DNA of 46,021 nt from NCBI GenBank assembly GCA_013140805.1, contig JABFRW010000086.1, positions 1-46,021 of the forward strand, given 5' to 3'. Below are positions 24,195 through 34,700 of this stretch, one piece after another; the stretch's first letter is position 1, and every line of letters starts with the position of its first letter. The position numbers were made by a program, and so were the translations under genes. Below the pieces are notes generated by a model. The model saw only the letters and a list, made by a program, of their open reading frames with translations, ran no database searches and was not told where the DNA came from. The DNA comes from Candidatus Eisenbacteria bacterium (GTDB lineage Bacteria > Eisenbacteria > RBG-16-71-46).

Positions 24195-25691
24195 ATGACT
24201 AACGCGACTCGCGAGTCTCGAATCAGACTGGCGCTGGATTCGGCGCAAATGGCACGCCGAAAGGACTTCGTCGCCGCCATCGACGGACTCACGCTCGACG
24301 ACGGCGTAGCGGCGCCGTTGGACGAAGTCTGGCTCACCGCAGAGCGCGCTCACATTCGCGGGTGCCCTAACGTCACCCTGCAACGCTTCAAGCGCTTCGA
24401 GTCGGATGAACGCATCGCTAGCGCGCCGGCGTGGCAGCGATACCTCAGCGCACATCGCCGATGCTTCGCGCACCTGCAGATGGGGCAGTACGGTCTAGTG
24501 AGCCGCAGCCTTGCCGAAGCAGAAGCCGCACTCGCCAAGTCTCCCGAGCTTCAGTTCTACCGCGCCGACCTCGATGTCTTGCACGCCTATCTCTTTGAGC
24601 TGCAAGGCGACTTCCATCGCGCCTACGCACGCATTGCGCTAGCGCATGAGTCAGCCACCTCAGATCAGAACTGGCATCGAGCCATTACCACGGCTTCCGA
24701 CGCGGGTCGGATTGCGCTCATCCTGCAGGAACCCACGAAAGCACGGGACTGGTACGCGATAGCCGAGACTCTGGCCGAACGCCACGGATCCCTCTCGACT
24801 CGGTTGGCCGTGCAGGAACGGTTGGCTGCCCTCTGGAAGACCATCGGCCGACAGGCCGATGCCGCTCGCCTCTACGCATCCGTCATCGCCGGATGTTCGG
24901 ACGGGTCATCGCCCGCCACGCTTGAAGCGGCTCTGACTGGCCGAGCCGATCTCTCCTTTGCGGAAGGCGACTTTGCATCTGCGGAGGCTGACTATCGCAG
25001 CGCGCTCGCCATTTGCGAGTCGCATGACATGCGTCGTCACGCGATCTATCCGCTCAAGGACCTAGCGCGACTCTGCTTGGCTCGCGATGGAGACGGCGAC
25101 TCGGACGAAGCGAGGGAACTGTTCTCACGAGCCGTCGACATCGTATTTGCGTTGGAGCCTTCGCAACCACTCCACTTCATGCAACTGGCCGAAGACATTC
25201 TTCGCGAACCGCGCTTCCTCGGAGCATCGCTGTCGTCGCGAACAAAAGACGACCTCGTTGCCACGCTCTCAATGGTGCGCGAGCTCAGTCGGATCCAACC
25301 CTATCAGCAAGCGGCTCGTCGGCATGCCAATGCAGCGGCAATACGCAGGCTAATCAGCCTCCTGCAAGCCATCAGATCCCCCACCATCCGTCTGGCGTCC
25401 TGCGTGGTTCGGCCCCTAGCTCAGACAGTTGTGAGTAGTTCCGACGCGAAGGTGCGCCGGATTACCTCCGCGCAGTTGGAGGTATTGACGTACCTCCTTG
25501 CGCTTCCGCTACACAGCGCATCCTTGTTAGAGCTCGAACATGACCTCAACCTTAGGTCTCCCGAGGCGACTCAAAAGCGCGTTGATCGATTGCGCGACGC
25601 GATAGGTGACGATCTCCAGGTCGCGACGCGCGGGGCCATCTGCTACTACACTGTGCGCACGGGCCTGCCCGACTTGCGCGCGAAGTCGTGA
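24195..25691 (+). CDS. TPR-repeat protein with C-terminal winged-helix-like domain
   Basis: The 498-residue protein from ATG 24195 is almost all helical. Residues about 60-380 contain TPR-like pairs (LSAHRRCFAHLQMGQYGLVSRSLAEAEAALA, GDFHRAYARIALAHESA, GDFASAEADYRSALAIC). The last 80 residues (RRITSAQLEVLTYLLALPLHSASLLELEHDLNLRSPEATQKRVDRLRDAIGDDLQV then a YYTV strand) resemble an OmpR-type winged helix with an unusual C-terminal position. This suggests a regulator that senses a partner through the TPR part. It is transcribed in the same direction as the glycosyltransferase 100 bases downstream. A TTG at 24180 is a weaker start. The assignment rests on helical pattern, not a firm family match. 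Confidence 0.6.
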   Translation: MTNATRESRIRLALDSAQMARRKDFVAAIDGLTLDDGVAAPLDEVWLTAERAHIRGCPNVTLQRFKRFESDERIASAPAWQRYLSAHRRCFAHLQMGQYGLVSRSLAEAEAALAKSPELQFYRADLDVLHAYLFELQGDFHRAYARIALAHESATSDQNWHRAITTASDAGRIALILQEPTKARDWYAIAETLAERHGSLSTRLAVQERLAALWKTIGRQADAARLYASVIAGCSDGSSPATLEAALTGRADLSFAEGDFASAEADYRSALAICESHDMRRHAIYPLKDLARLCLARDGDGDSDEARELFSRAVDIVFALEPSQPLHFMQLAEDILREPRFLGASLSSRTKDDLVATLSMVRELSRIQPYQQAARRHANAAAIRRLISLLQAIRSPTIRLASCVVRPLAQTVVSSSDAKVRRITSAQLEVLTYLLALPLHSASLLELEHDLNLRSPEATQKRVDRLRDAIGDDLQVATRGAICYYTVRTGLPDLRAKS

Positions 25692-25791
25692 GCGCCAGTC
25701 GTTAGCAGGACCCGCTGCGCCACAGCAGAAGCCGCTCTCGCAATGTGGCAACCAGTGCACACCCACCCCGCAGACCGTAGTAGAGGTTCGC

Positions 25792-26913
25792 TTGTCGCAT
25801 GTTGTGGTTGATGCGCGCACGATGCTTCCCAACCGCGACGGCCTCGGCATGTATACCTACTTCCTCGTTCGGCGACTATGCCAATGGCGCACTCGCGCCA
25901 CTCGCATGTCTATTATCCTAGCGCCCGATGCGCCATGGCCACGCGCGCTCAGTTCCGGGTGCAAGTCGCTGCGGGTTGTGTCCCTGCCATACGCACGTCC
26001 CGGACGATTCTTGTGGCAGCGGAATACACGAGACGAGTGGGATGCGTTCATAGGCACATTGCGGCCAGACGTGTACGTGAGCGCGGCCTTTGTGCCGACG
26101 CGCCTCGCCGTACCACAGGCGGTCGTTGTTCATGACGTATTGCCCGTACTGCATCCCCAGCTTGTGCACCCCGAGAAGACTGCATTCTTCCACGAGGCTA
26201 TCCGAGATGCCGTCAATCACGCCTCGCTTGTCGTTGTCACGAGTGATTCAACACGAGCGGATCTGATGCGATTGTTTAGCTTGCCACGAGCTCGGTCGCT
26301 AACCCTATACCCAGACATCGATGGCATGATGACACGGATGGCTTGGAGACACGCGCGGCCCCCCAAGCGCCTAGCACAAATGTTGATGGTGGGCGTGAAG
26401 TGTGCGCGCAAGAATGTGACGATGGTGCTTGACGCGTTGGTGCGACTGCGAAGTGCTGGTGTGCAAGTACCTCGCACCATCTTTGTCGGCAACCTGCGCG
26501 AGGACGTCGTGCCGGTGACCACTGGGATCGCAGAGCGCGGACTCGCAGACTATGCGACCATAACGAACTATGTTTCGGATGCTGCGATGCGGCGAGTGAT
26601 GTGGAGTAGCGCAGCACTTCTCTTTCCGAGCATGTATGAGGGGTTCGGGATGCCGCTTGTCGAAGCATTGGCATCGCGGACGCGAGTTCTTTGCACTAGA
26701 CTGCCCACGACCATTGCCATTCTGGACAAGCTGGGCACCTACTTAGCTGCTGACGCGGGTGCACTAGCGCTCGCGATGAGGGACGCTTGCCAATCACCTC
26801 GAGGACTGCCAAGTCGATTGTGCAATGAACGACTAGCGATACTCGGCGCTCAGAACGAGCTCCAGTTCGCAACGCTTCGGAAGTGGATTGATGAGGCGCT
26901 GGGGACGCCGTGA
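25792..26913 (+). CDS. Glycosyltransferase family 4 (GT-B)
   Basis: The 373-residue protein starts at TTG 25792, with AGAGG five bases upstream and MSHVVVDARTMLPNRDGLGMYTYFLVRRL as N-terminus. The GT-B fold is supported by HDVLPVLHP, RMAWRHARPPKRLAQMLMVGVKCARKNVTMVLDAL (the donor-domain GxxxxKN pattern) and ALLFPSMYEGFGMPLVEALASRTRVLC, the classic E-x7-E region (EGFGMPLVE). It would transfer a sugar from a nucleotide sugar to an envelope glycan or protein. Upstream in-frame codons to 25606 overlap the TPR gene and have no similarity. G+C is lower than in the core chromosome. Acceptor and sugar are unknown. Confidence 0.85.
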   Translation: MSHVVVDARTMLPNRDGLGMYTYFLVRRLCQWRTRATRMSIILAPDAPWPRALSSGCKSLRVVSLPYARPGRFLWQRNTRDEWDAFIGTLRPDVYVSAAFVPTRLAVPQAVVVHDVLPVLHPQLVHPEKTAFFHEAIRDAVNHASLVVVTSDSTRADLMRLFSLPRARSLTLYPDIDGMMTRMAWRHARPPKRLAQMLMVGVKCARKNVTMVLDALVRLRSAGVQVPRTIFVGNLREDVVPVTTGIAERGLADYATITNYVSDAAMRRVMWSSAALLFPSMYEGFGMPLVEALASRTRVLCTRLPTTIAILDKLGTYLAADAGALALAMRDACQSPRGLPSRLCNERLAILGAQNELQFATLRKWIDEALGTP

Positions 26914-26929
26914 GCGCATCGCCTGACGC

Positions 26930-27787
26930 CTAGAGCGCAGGTCGTTGAGTCTCGCGGGAGATTGAACGTCGCAGAGCCTCGGAGATTTCGAGGAGGTGAC
27001 GCCGGTTGACGCGGTCGTGGTCAGCGATGCGGCTCGAGGCTTCGCTGAGCGATTTGGCACTTGAACAGGCCAACAATGTCCCCTTCGCGAACTGAGCCGC
27101 CTCCGAGTCCCCTCCGTAGTGGAAGAGTGAGCACGGCGTGCTCGCAGTGAGCCAGGAAGATTGGACGCTCGGACCGACTTCCTGAACCGTGCAACCTAGC
27201 CGCCTGGCCGCCCACCCAAACGCAATCTCCTCGCGCCACCGAGCCGGGATGCTCGGCCGCAATACTTCGTAGCATTGGCGCCACTCCTCCGCACATCGGG
27301 TCATTGTCGCCGGACTCAAGTAGAGAAGTGATGTATTCGGGTGTCTCCCATCGAGCATCTTCGCAAGGTCTCCTGGAGGTCCTATCACCTTGGAGTGCGC
27401 GAGGGTCTCACGCTGTGAGCTGATCCAGACAACATCGTCGTTGCAAGGCGGTAGCGATGGCGCCGAGTACGCCAGGTGATCGTAGTCCAGATACAGCATG
27501 GCATCAGTCTCGCAACTGCTGAGCCACGCTGGTGAAGTAAGCAGAAACTTGAGGCCATATGGATCATCGCTGGGCAGCTGACAGCTCACGGGCACGATGC
27601 GAGCACGCGCCGGTTGGGCTCCGACTAACGTGCTGATGCTCGCGGCTTGCTCCATCGGGCACAAGATGTCGATTGGCCCGAATAGTTCGGTCACCTGATC
27701 GATCGCAGCCAATTGATCAATCAGACAACGAAGCGCGCGACACTGGGTCCGCAATCCGCTGCAAATGGTTACTAGCCGAATCTGCAT
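26930..27787 (-). CDS. Putative GT-A-like glycosyltransferase or nucleotide-sugar-binding protein
   Basis: The 285-residue protein from ATG 27787 (MQIRLVTICSGLRTQCRALRCLIDQL) has an alpha/beta start. It then has a metal-binding-like DxD region in AMLYLDYDHLAY, HPNTSLLYLSPATM and a C-terminal GTLLAC/SLFHYGGDSEA region. These resemble GT-A transferases of the glycosyltransferase-8 or capsular type in outline only. It is convergent with the GT4 gene, ending 17 bases away, so both could serve one glycan pathway. The assignment is an inference from the DxD-like motif and position; no family is certain. Confidence 0.45.
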   Translation of the reverse strand: MQIRLVTICSGLRTQCRALRCLIDQLAAIDQVTELFGPIDILCPMEQAASISTLVGAQPARARIVPVSCQLPSDDPYGLKFLLTSPAWLSSCETDAMLYLDYDHLAYSAPSLPPCNDDVVWISSQRETLAHSKVIGPPGDLAKMLDGRHPNTSLLYLSPATMTRCAEEWRQCYEVLRPSIPARWREEIAFGWAARRLGCTVQEVGPSVQSSWLTASTPCSLFHYGGDSEAAQFAKGTLLACSSAKSLSEASSRIADHDRVNRRHLLEISEALRRSISRETQRPAL

Positions 27788-27911
27788 GGCGGCGATTCCC
27801 CAGGCGGCTAGATCGTCCGACGGCGGTATCAAGGCGAGTCAACAGGCAAACTCGATGACGCGCAGCCGCGCGCTCCTAGATAGACGCTTGGGCTGATCGC
27901 GCGATGCGACT

Positions 27912-27936
27912 GGGGCCCGCCGGTTCGGCGGGCCCC
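27912..27936 (-). terminator. Strong GC hairpin, likely terminator
   Basis: Arms GGGGCCCGCC (27912-27921) and GGCGGGCCCC (27927-27936) are perfect reverse complements around a five-base loop. It lies directly downstream of the decayed FlgD-like remnant on the minus strand, before the possible GT-A gene. No T-run follows on either strand, so it may act as an intrinsic hairpin or an RNA-stabilising end. Confidence 0.55.
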
Positions 27937-27946
27937 GTCGACGAGC

Positions 27947-28190
27947 CTAGTGCCCCGACAGCACCGCGACCTTCTTCGTCTCAACCCACCCGCCGGCCTA
28001 AATTCGACAGACGTACATGCCCGCTTCCACAGGCCGGCCACCGAACGCCTTCCGATCCCATGTCACCGTGTGCACTCCCGCCGGGAGTTCCTGATCAACT
28101 GGGATCGCCACGCGACGCCGAGCAGGTCCAACACTGGTTGGCCATCGACTGACTTGGTACCTCGGCTCAGCTCGTATCCGGATGGCGGAG
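27947..28190 (-). pseudogene. Decayed FlgD-like / T9SS C-terminal sorting domain
   Basis: Read in successive frames on the minus strand, the remains of one FlgD-like C-terminal domain appear in order. First is YELSRGTKS and VLDLLG in one frame (from about 28176). Next is RRVAIPVDQELPAGVHTVTWD and FGGRPVEAGMYVCRI in another (from about 28117). An in-frame TAG (27998-28000) is followed by AGGWVETKKVAVLSGH and a final TAG (27947-27949). The pieces match the usual order of such domains in FCB bacteria (RRVA, GxHTVTWD, GRPVxxGxYxCR, ETKKV). At least one frameshift and one nonsense codon have accumulated, so this is a pseudogene whose upstream part is gone or replaced. Confidence 0.75.
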
Positions 28191-28314
28191 ATCGAGGTCG
28201 GCACAGGCCCAGTCTTGCATGACCTCCTGCGGCTTGATCCGCGCGAGCTGCTCCGAAGACCCGTTGTAGCCTTCCTGAGTCAGGTAGCGAATGCAGGCGA
28301 TCCAATGCGGAAGT

Positions 28315-28785
28315 CTATCGGCGCCGGACAAGGCGCTCTTGGAGTGTCCAGCGAATCCGCCGAATACTCCCCTCCGCAGGCTGACGTGCCTGTTGCATTC
28401 GCCCGATGGCCTCGTCAAGAACTAGTAGTTGGCTCGAATCCACGGATACCGAGTCGAGGTCGACCATCTCCTCAAGTCCGGTGACGAGGTCAAGTCTCGC
28501 ATAGTCGCTTGAATCTGTCGCGATCGCCTCCACGAGATAGGGAACTATCGAATCCCCCGAAGCTCTTAATATTTCCACCGGCGACTGAGAAGGGTGGGTG
28601 AGATTTCGCGCAAGTCGAAACAATCGCACTCGCTCCCTCATGGGCATGCGCAACGCGTAGGCGATTTGCTCTGATCTCGATTTGTGAAGATAGGCGCTAT
28701 CTTCAGGGCTCGGCTTCGGATCGCAAGAGCACGATACTGACATCAAGCAGAGCGCGCCGACCACAACATACCTATTCACAGTCAC
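28315..28785 (-). CDS. Small exported (possible lipo-)protein overlapping the RHS gene end
   Basis: The 156-residue protein has a signal sequence MTVNRYVVVGALCLMSVSCSC with possible lipidation cysteines at 19 and 21, although the lipobox is not canonical. Helical repeats follow (RVRLFRLARNLTHPS, GDSIVPYLVEAIATDSSDYARLDLVTGLEEMV), resembling short HEAT-like repeats. Its ATG lies 14 bases inside the 3' end of the RHS gene, so the two are translationally coupled. Genes in this position next to polymorphic RHS toxins often encode immunity proteins; an exported immunity protein would fit a toxin acting in the periplasm. This is inference. Base composition is less GC-rich than the core. Confidence 0.6.
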   Translation of the reverse strand: MTVNRYVVVGALCLMSVSCSCDPKPSPEDSAYLHKSRSEQIAYALRMPMRERVRLFRLARNLTHPSQSPVEILRASGDSIVPYLVEAIATDSSDYARLDLVTGLEEMVDLDSVSVDSSQLLVLDEAIGRMQQARQPAEGSIRRIRWTLQERLVRRR

Positions 28786-31700
28786 CCTCCGGGCATGGGT
28801 CGCGATCGCCGTACTCCGCCCTCAATCCCTCGCGGATAACCCGCTCATAAGCCCGCGCTTCTCTTTCAAACCCAATTTGCAGATATGCCTCATCGTGACC
28901 CAATCCTGCAAGCTGCCCCTTCAGATAGTCAGTCGTGTATCGAGTCATGAACCCTATCACCCCGAAGTGTTGGAACTGCCTCGTATGTGCCACTTCGTGG
29001 CCAATCAGCGCAAGTCCTCTTGAACTAAATGGATCGTACGCTCCTGGCGCAAAATACACTGAACTACCGAGCGTGATCGCGCTCGCGCCATCAGGCGGGT
29101 GACTATTCGGGAACAATTGCACGCTACCAAGGTCGAAGCCCGGAAAGTAGGCGGCCAGAATACCCCTTGCACAATCGGGTATTGGCATTAACCCGTCAGG
29201 GTCAACGTGGTTGATCGGCTCCGAAGCGCAGTATTGCTGAAGGTTGGGACTTCCGGCCGCGAATAGCACTGGGTCTCGCCTAGTCCAGCGTCCCACTCGA
29301 GGATCGTAGTCCCGCGCCCCGAACCGCGCGAGCCCACTAGTCGCATCCCACAGCCCGCCCGCATAGCCGAAGCACTGGAATCCGGGGTTGGTGTCAGTGA
29401 TCAGACGCCCATAGCCATCGTAGTCCATGCGCTCTGCGATCCAGCCACTTGTGGCGTTGACGACCAGGCGCACCGATCCCAGGTGATCAGAGACGATCCG
29501 GTAGGTAGTGTCGCCCTTGATCATGAGGTCGGGCACGTGGCTCTTGGTGGCGTACACGTAGCGGACCAATAGGCTATCCGAGCCGTTGAGTTCCGCGACC
29601 GGCTCGAGCTGGTCTTGGTACAGCCACTTGCGCGTCACCACGCCATTCCACTTGCGCGCAACCCGGCGGTTTCGGCCGTCCACCAGGTAGTTCAAGCTAT
29701 CAGTGCTCTGGAATCGAATCTTGATCAGGTTGCCGAGCGGATCGTAGGTGAAGCGCGTGGTGTCGGTGCCGGTGATCGAAGTCGCGAGTTCACCCGAGGC
29801 GGTGTAAGTGTAGCGAGTGTCTTTGTAGCGGAGCTGGCGATCCTGATCGTCGTCGTTGAGCGCGCTCGCTGAATCCCCGGGGGAATTGAACTGGGAGCGA
29901 TTGCCGTTGCCGTCGTAGGCGTAAAGCTCGGTTACGGTGCCGGCGGTGGATACCGATTTCAAGAACCCTGTGTCGGAGTAAGCGTAGACGTATGCCGTGG
30001 TGGTGCCGAGTACGGATTCTGAGATGCCGGTTATGCGGCCGAGGCCGTCCCGGGTGTAGGAGGCCTTCCACAGCGTGTCCGAGCCTCGTGCAAGTGCGGA
30101 GACCAACGGCTCACCAAAGCCGTTGTACGCCTCAACGGAGGCAATCGTGGAGCTGGCGAGAGTCGTGCCAGTCATGAGTCCATTGTCGGCGTCGCGGGCA
30201 ATCGTGAGCGGACCGGCGCGGGTCACGAGCCCGTCATCGTCATAGCCGTAGATCATCGGACTTCCGGCATTCACGCGCTGGCTTGAGACCCGGAAGTCGC
30301 GATTAAGCGACACAGACACACTGCCTGTGACCGCCCCGCTCCAGGTCGTCACCGTGTCGGCCGGGCCGTCGTAACCGAATGCCAGGGTCACGCCATCGGG
30401 CGAAGTGACTCCCGACAGCAAGCCGCTTGCACTCGAGTAGCTTAGGTTCAGCGTCCCGCGCGGAATCGCGATCGACTCGAGGCGGCCGTTCGAGCTGCCG
30501 TAGATGAGCGTCACGTTGCTACTGTCTGGGCGTAGGATGCGAAACACCTGCTCATCGCTATTGTATAGGTACTGCGTGAGCGAAGCTGCCAGGCCAGCGG
30601 CGGGCGGGCGGTACTTATCAGTCAGATTCACTGCGGTGTAGTCGAACTCATGGGCCGGGCGCCCCGGAGGCGCAACGCTGGTGAGATTCCCGACAGCGTC
30701 GTAGTCGAATGCGATCGATCGGCCACCGGGCATGGTCTGACTCGTCAGGCGATCGGCATTGTCGTATCCGAATGTCGTCATGCGACCTAGAGTGTCGCGC
30801 AGAACCGACAGTCGGCCACTCGCATCGTAGCTGAAACGAACACCGCGGCCCGCCTGAGCGATGACGGAGTCACGTCCACGCTGGTCATACTTGAAGGTTA
30901 TCGGTTCCAAACCCGGAATCGTGACCATCAGTGGGCGCCCGGCGCTATCCACCGTTGCGGTGGCGGTGCGACCCTCGGCGGAAGTCAGTGTCAGCTCGCG
31001 AGTCGAAGAGTTGAACTCGGTCGTAGCCGCTGTTCGGTCGTTTATTTCAAAGGAGCTTGAGACGGTCCCGTGTGTCGTTGGTGGGTCGAAACCGCCGCTG
31101 TACGTTCGCGAAGCCTCACTCGTGCGCGCGATGCCGCTCGGGAGCTTCTCAGTTGTGAGGCGTGGCATGGGTCTCAGCATTCCGAATCGCGGCTCGCGAC
31201 CAAGGCTGTCGACCATCAGGAGTCCGCTGGGCGCCCACCGCCTGATCTTCGCGTCCGCGCTATCGCTCTGGTAGGTCAGCAGTCCGTTCGTGCCGATCAC
31301 GCGATGCTGCCTGCTGCCGTCGAACAGGTCGGTCACCGAGAACTTGCTGACCCGCGCCATTCCGGTTGTGCGCGTTACCTCCCGCGTGGTGCCTGAGAAT
31401 ACCGTGCTGAGAGCCTGACTTCCGCCCGCCGGATCGGCCTCAGAATCAAGTCGACCGTCCTCCGCGTTGAACGAATACGTGTGCTCCCGGTCCAGCGCAT
31501 CCTTCGCCTTTGTTAGGAGGCCATTTGTTCCAAAGGTCAGTGTGAAGGGTTCGCCTGCCGGATTCGTCACTGTCTTGAGGAACCCGTTCTCAAGAGTGAG
31601 GTCGGTTTCCTGCCCGAAGGGTCCCGTGATCATCGTGGGAACGCCACTTGATCGCGTAACCGTCGTCGCATCGCCGTTCATGTCGTGGATGGAACTCAAC

Positions 31701-34700
31701 CGACCGCCTCCGTCATAGGCAAAGCGGTATCGAACGGCGCCCGTTAGCGCGTCACGCGTCCGAAGATGACGGCCATTGAGACTGAAAAAGTAGATCTCAG
31801 ATCCGTCTTCACTCGTGACACTGAACTCGTCAATGCTTTCCCCGCGCTCGGAGGCACCGATTCGCCGCACTCCGCCTTGTGCGAGAAAGAGACTGCCGTC
31901 GGGCGCGCTCGCGATTCCGTACGAGACGGCCAAGTGCGCCCCAAGCGCCGGAATGCCGTCGGCAAGGTACTCCGACGCGCCCGGTCCGCCGCCCGCGATT
32001 ACAGTCAGCGTTCCATCCGGATCCAGTCGGTGTACTCGCTTGATGAGGGTCGGGTTGTCGGGGCCGGAGGCGATGTAGACCGCACCGTCCGGAGCCGCTA
32101 CTAGGTCGTAGGGCCAAAACGACGAAGTCACATTGTCTAGTAGCGTGACCATGGAGCCGTCGGGCGCAACCTTGCGCACTCGGAGACTTCCCGCCTCCGC
32201 GATGAACAGATTGCCCGCTGCATCGCACGCCAATCCACTGGGGGCGCCAATCGCGGTGGAGTCCGCTCGGCCGCTGGTTGCGGTGCTTGCCTCAACGCCG
32301 GTGCCTGCATATCTGTCGATGTACCCGTCGGGCCCGATCCTCCGAACGGAGTAAGTCTCGCGGTCGCCCACAAAGATGCTGCCATCTGGCCCGATCGCGA
32401 TGGCGCTCGGCACGCTGAACCCGCATGTGTCGGCTCGCCCTCCATCGCCATAGTTCACACCCGCGTGGCGTGTACCATCGCCAGCGATGCTGCGCACATA
32501 GCCGTCTGTCCCAATGCGTATCACTCGCTGGCAGTTGTTGGAAGCCTCGGTGTCCATAACAAAATAGACACTGCCGTCCCGCGCAACCGTCAATTGACGC
32601 GCGCCGGTCAAATACGTATCGGTGCCGAGCACGCCGTCGCTGTATGAGCCCGACGTTGACTTGCCAGCGATAATGGCAATGAACACACCCTTGCTGGACC
32701 ACTTCACGATCGCGTTGCCGGACGACGTGTAGATTGCCCCGTCTGGGCCAATGGCGACATCATTGGCGTTGATGGACGTCCCCGGAATGACCGTAGTAAT
32801 GACGGGGTAGGTGCGCTCGCCAAGATCCACACGACCATCGCCATAGTAGAGAGTGCCGCGACCAGTGACGTCATAGAAGTGATGCGGACTGATCGTCCAT
32901 CCGCCGAGCCCCGCCGAACCCGCTCCTGGGGCCCCCAGACTCACTCGTCGCCTGCTCCAGCTTATCCACCGCTCTGAGCGATCGCCGCTTGCGAGCCCCA
33001 AGAACGCACCCCGAGCCCCCGCCGCATTGAACGACGGCCCGCCTCGACCACCAGCGCCGGCGCGCCAGTTTGGAGCAGATCGATACCCGACAGCGACGAG
33101 TGCTTCGATTGCGCCCTGCACTAGGCGACCAAATACGTCGCGTCCGTCCCATTTGATTTCAGCGATCTTGTTTTTCAGGGTTGACGCATTGCCGGTGAAG
33201 CTCTGCTCGAGGCGCTGGCCGGCGACTTCAAGACGCGTGATGATTTGCGAGACATTCGGAGGCACCGAGTCGCCACTGACCTGAATTCTGAGCGTCCTCA
33301 TGGCGACGTCGCCGGGCATGCGAAAGCTACGATAGTGCAAGCTGTACGGCGTGCCGACGATCGGTACCTCCTCACCTAGAACGCGGTTCTCAACTTCGAT
33401 GACACACCCATGGCACAGGCTCGGATTCTCAGCAAGCTCCATGGGTTGTCCCGCCCGGCCGGCGGCAAAGGACTGTTGCGCGGCGGCCTGATCGACGTTC
33501 ACATTGTCATCGGGCGTGCTGAAGTGATCGTGCACAGCTCGCCAGAGCGTGTCGCCGACGGCGAATTCCTGGGCGAGCACGATCAGTTCGTCGGCGCTGA
33601 TTCCAAGCGAATCAAGTCTACCGGATCCGTCGGCCAGGCCGTTTCCGTCGCTATCGATCGTCGCGCTGCCACCTGATGTCGAGAGAATCGCCAAGACATA
33701 AGCATCCTTGCCCGCCTTCCACTGGCCTGACCAAGGGTCGTATGTCCCGACTGGGACTGCTGTACCGACAGGGAAGTGCAGAAAATTGCGGACATATCGG
33801 CTCACTGGCTTTGAAAAGACCACGCCTGGCTCGGGTTCGCCAGGGATCCACAAGGTGTCGGACTCATCGAGGCGAAGGTCGACGCAATACGTGTAGGCCG
33901 TCGTCGGGGGAAGTGCGCCTGGCATGGCGTTCTCCCCGTCCGCGCCGACCGTGTATTCCGTGATCCGCACTCCGACCTTGGTATTACTCAGCGTGACCGT
34001 ATCGCCCGGAGCTCGGCCAATCTTGACCGTGGTCCCGGCCTGAAAGAACAAGCGCACGTTGCGATCGCCATTCGCGTCCGTCTTGAAGCGACTGCGAACC
34101 ATCTGGTTGAGAGCGAGATTCACCTCTGATCGGACGGCAGTGCGACCGATGAGCGCCACTGTGTCGAGAATGGCGTACTCATTCCATCCAGGCGTCACGG
34201 AGCGCTGACTCTCGAGATGGCCATCGCGGTTGAACCGAACGGTGAGTTGCCCACCACCGTTCACAAGCATGTCGAAGCGGCCATTCCCGCGTGTCTTCGT
34301 CATCCCATATTCAGGGTGACCGAGGATGCGAACGTTTACGTTTGCGAGTGGCCCGAAGTCGCGACTCTTTACGTAACCGTGCAGGACCGCCATCCTTTCA
34401 GGATCGAGGACGGTCGTATCGATGTCGGTCTGGAGCGGAGGCGAGGCGGCGTAGAGGAATCGCACCTGATCCTTGAAGGAACTGACGATGGTGGGGTCGA
34501 GCGCCGAAGGAGCGACCCCCATGGTATCCGCCTCAACCGTGAGTTTGCGGAAGACCATCCACGTAAGTTGGGTCTTGTTGCCCGCGGCGTCTCGTGCGCG
34601 GATCGTGATGCGGTTCGAACCGAGGTCGAGCAGCACCGTATCGGCGAATGATCCACCAAACCCGGTGCCGACTGTGTCGTCCTCGATCGTGACGACGGTT

